Made by a program: the position numbers and the translations under genes
Part shown: positions 14,315-16,062 of the stretch, one piece after another
How positions within the stretch are numbered: the stretch's first letter is position 1
Layout of the letters: every line of letters starts with the position of its first letter
From: Methylococcaceae bacterium UBA659
GTDB taxonomy: Bacteria; Pseudomonadota; Gammaproteobacteria; Methylococcales; Methylomonadaceae
Length of the DNA stretch: 16,062 bases
Direction: 5' to 3'
Assembly (NCBI GenBank): GCA_002299495.1
Contig: DBNZ01000105.1
Coordinates: 1 to 16,062, forward strand
Notes under the pieces: model-generated
Told to the model about the DNA's origin: nothing
The model's input: the letters and a program-made list of their open reading frames with translations, nothing else
Databases searched by the model: none

Positions 14315-16062
14315 ATGACTATCGAAACAAACCCCGAGTCAATCCGGCTGTCCATTGTGGGCATGAGCTGCGCTGGTTGCGTAAGCGTAGTTGAAGGCGC
14401 TTTAGCGGCGGCGCCGGGCGTGGAATCCGCTACGGTCAATTTCGCCGACCATTCGGCGGCGGTGACAGGCCGGGTCGCATCGGAAGCCTTGGTCAAGGCC
14501 GTACAAGCCGCCGGTTATGAGGCCGCTGTGATGGAGGACCTAGAAGACCCCGCCGACCAAGCAGCAATGGAAATGCGCCGATACCAACAGTTAATGAAAA
14601 AAGCGGCGGTAGCCGGCGCATTCGGCGCGTTTTTGATGCTGCTGGAACAATTTGGCTGGCTGCCGCACATAGGTTCGGCGACGGGGCAATGGTTCTGGCC
14701 GGAGGTAGCGCTGATAACGCTGGCCATCATGGTTTATTCAGGCTGGCATTTTTACAGCGGGGCATTTAAGGCCTTTACCCTAAAGCAGGCCAACATGGAC
14801 ACCTTGATCGCCCTTGGCACCGGTTCGGCTTGGCTTTATTCCTGCATAGTGATCGATTACTACGAAGCGCTGCCCTCGTTGGCCAAACACGCCTATTTTG
14901 AGGCCGCCGTGGTCATTTTGGCGTTCATCAACTTAGGCACCGCATTGGAAACCCGCGCCCGTGGCAAAACCTCCAGCGCCATCCGCCAGTTGATTGGCCT
15001 GCAACCGCGCACCGCCCGGGTCATCCGCAACGGCGCAGAACGCGACATCCTCATCGAGGACGTAGGTTTAGGCGAAACCTTGCGGGTGCGGCCTGGGGAA
15101 AAAATCGCCGTCGATGGCGTCTTGCTGGAAGGCCATTCTACGGTCGATGAATCCATGCTCACCGGCGAGCCGATGCCGGTGGAAAAAATCCAGGGTTGCC
15201 CAGTAGCGGCCGGCACCATGAACCAATCCGGCAGCTTTTTGTTCAAGGCCACCCGCATCGGCCGCGACACCGCCTTAGCGCAGATCATCAAGAGCGTGCG
15301 CCAAGCGCAAGGCAGCAAACCCGACATCGCCCGCCTGGCCGATAAAATTTCCGCCGTGTTCGTGCCGGTGGTGGTGGCCATCTCGGCATTGACGTTTTTA
15401 CTTTGGTACGCCTTTGGCCCAGACCCGTCCTTAGGTTACGCCTTCGCCACCTCAATGACGGTGCTAGTGATCGCCTGTCCCTGCGCGTTAGGCCTGGCCA
15501 CGCCGATTTCGGTCATGGTGGCGGTCGGGCGGGCGGCGCAAGCCGGTATTTTGATCCGCAACGGCGACGCCCTGCAAACGGCGGGCAAACTGACCTGCCT
15601 CATCCTTGACAAAACCGGCACCGTCACTGAAGGCAAACCGGTGGTCGCCACCGTCCAAGCCAGCGGCGAAATCGAAGAGGACGAAGTGCTGCGCCTAGCG
15701 GCCAGCCTGGAAGCCGGCTCCGAACACCCGCTCGCCTCCGCCATCTTGGCCGCCGCCGCAGCTAAGGGCTTAAACCTGGAAAAAATGGCTGGCTTTAAAG
15801 CCATCACCGGTTTTGGGGTTAGTGCCGAATGGCATGGGCAACGGCTGTTATTTGGTAACAAAGCCTTGATGGAACAGGAAAACGTAAAACTATCCCGGTA
15901 CGACAACCGCCTGGAAAAGCTATCCGCACAAGGGCAAACGCCGATGCTGCTGGCGGTGGGTAACGAGGTGATGGGGGTGATTGCCGTCACCGACCCAATC
16001 AAAAAAGACTCCCCCGCCGCGGTCGCCAAACTCAAGGCGTTGGGGATTCGGGTCATCATGGT
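14315..16062 (+). CDS. copA: CopA-type copper-translocating P1B ATPase, 3' end outside the window
   Basis: An open frame from ATG 14315 continues past the right edge, with 582 codons visible. Domains in order: an N-terminal HMA with Cys19-x-x-Cys22 (GMSCAGC), transmembrane helices, the actuator loop with TGEP at 283-286, the CPC ion-binding motif at 388-390, the phosphorylated aspartate Asp432 in DKTGT, and the His471-Pro472 motif of P1B ATPases. These features mark a Cu(I) exporter (P1B-1 class); the last transmembrane helices, which would confirm the subclass, are not visible. It uses ATP to move copper out of the cytoplasm and probably receives Cu(I) from the CopZ-like protein 19 nt upstream. 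Confidence 0.94.
   Translation, partial: MTIETNPESIRLSIVGMSCAGCVSVVEGALAAAPGVESATVNFADHSAAVTGRVASEALVKAVQAAGYEAAVMEDLEDPADQAAMEMRRYQQLMKKAAVAGAFGAFLMLLEQFGWLPHIGSATGQWFWPEVALITLAIMVYSGWHFYSGAFKAFTLKQANMDTLIALGTGSAWLYSCIVIDYYEALPSLAKHAYFEAAVVILAFINLGTALETRARGKTSSAIRQLIGLQPRTARVIRNGAERDILIEDVGLGETLRVRPGEKIAVDGVLLEGHSTVDESMLTGEPMPVEKIQGCPVAAGTMNQSGSFLFKATRIGRDTALAQIIKSVRQAQGSKPDIARLADKISAVFVPVVVAISALTFLLWYAFGPDPSLGYAFATSMTVLVIACPCALGLATPISVMVAVGRAAQAGILIRNGDALQTAGKLTCLILDKTGTVTEGKPVVATVQASGEIEEDEVLRLAASLEAGSEHPLASAILAAAAAKGLNLEKMAGFKAITGFGVSAEWHGQRLLFGNKALMEQENVKLSRYDNRLEKLSAQGQTPMLLAVGNEVMGVIAVTDPIKKDSPAAVAKLKALGIRVIM

Noticed and set aside
1..16062. CRISPR arrays, tRNA or rRNA genes, full insertion sequences
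   Set aside because: No regularly spaced repeats, no tRNA/rRNA-like segments and no transposase frames were seen on reading the sequence.

Overview
The window looks like chromosomal DNA of a gammaproteobacterium. HflD, RsmJ, a YqiB/DUF1249 protein and a DUF3301 protein are all typical of that class. The gene content and codon style would fit a Methylococcales-type methanotroph, but nothing here proves methanotrophy, so that placement is inference.

Layout. (1) 1-5360, nitrate assimilation: the tail of a PhzF-like gene, a stand-alone NirB-type FAD/NAD(P)H reductase and, 1.25 kb further on, the molybdenum nitrate reductase NasA with a C-terminal BFD-type [2Fe-2S] domain. The space between the two nitrate genes holds two convergent type II toxin-antitoxin pairs (ccdAB on +, relBE-like on -) and a MITE-like palindromic element just upstream of nasA. 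(2) 5365-8732, minus strand, reading right to left: DUF3301 protein, zinc-ribbon membrane protein, rsmJ, a 408-bp non-coding stretch, lysS. The non-coding stretch holds a second MITE-like element and a terminator-like hairpin. (3) 8800-10095: a QueD-like pterin synthase and a DUF1249 protein on +, then a convergent HIT protein on -. (4) 10237-13867, minus strand: hflD, ABC ATPase, ABC permease, GldG-like protein, with overlapping or nearly touching genes that look like one operon. (5) 14080-end, plus strand: a CopZ-like copper chaperone and a CopA-type P1B ATPase that runs off the right edge.

Functional links. The FAD reductase probably passes NAD(P)H electrons to the [2Fe-2S] domain of NasA for nitrate reduction to nitrite. 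The ATPase, permease and GldG-like protein should form one ABC-2/Gld-type membrane complex of unknown substrate. CopZ should hand Cu(I) to CopA for export.

The most unusual content is small palindromic DNA. A REP-like 76-bp element (3323-3398) sits in frame inside nasA and adds roughly 20-26 residues. A ~102-bp element with imperfect inverted ends, a perfect 12-bp inner hairpin and ATTAAT at both ends lies immediately upstream of nasA. A ~107-bp element with 21-bp inverted ends (19 of 21 match) and a 9-bp flanking direct repeat lies upstream of lysS. No CRISPR, rRNA, tRNA or complete insertion sequence was seen.
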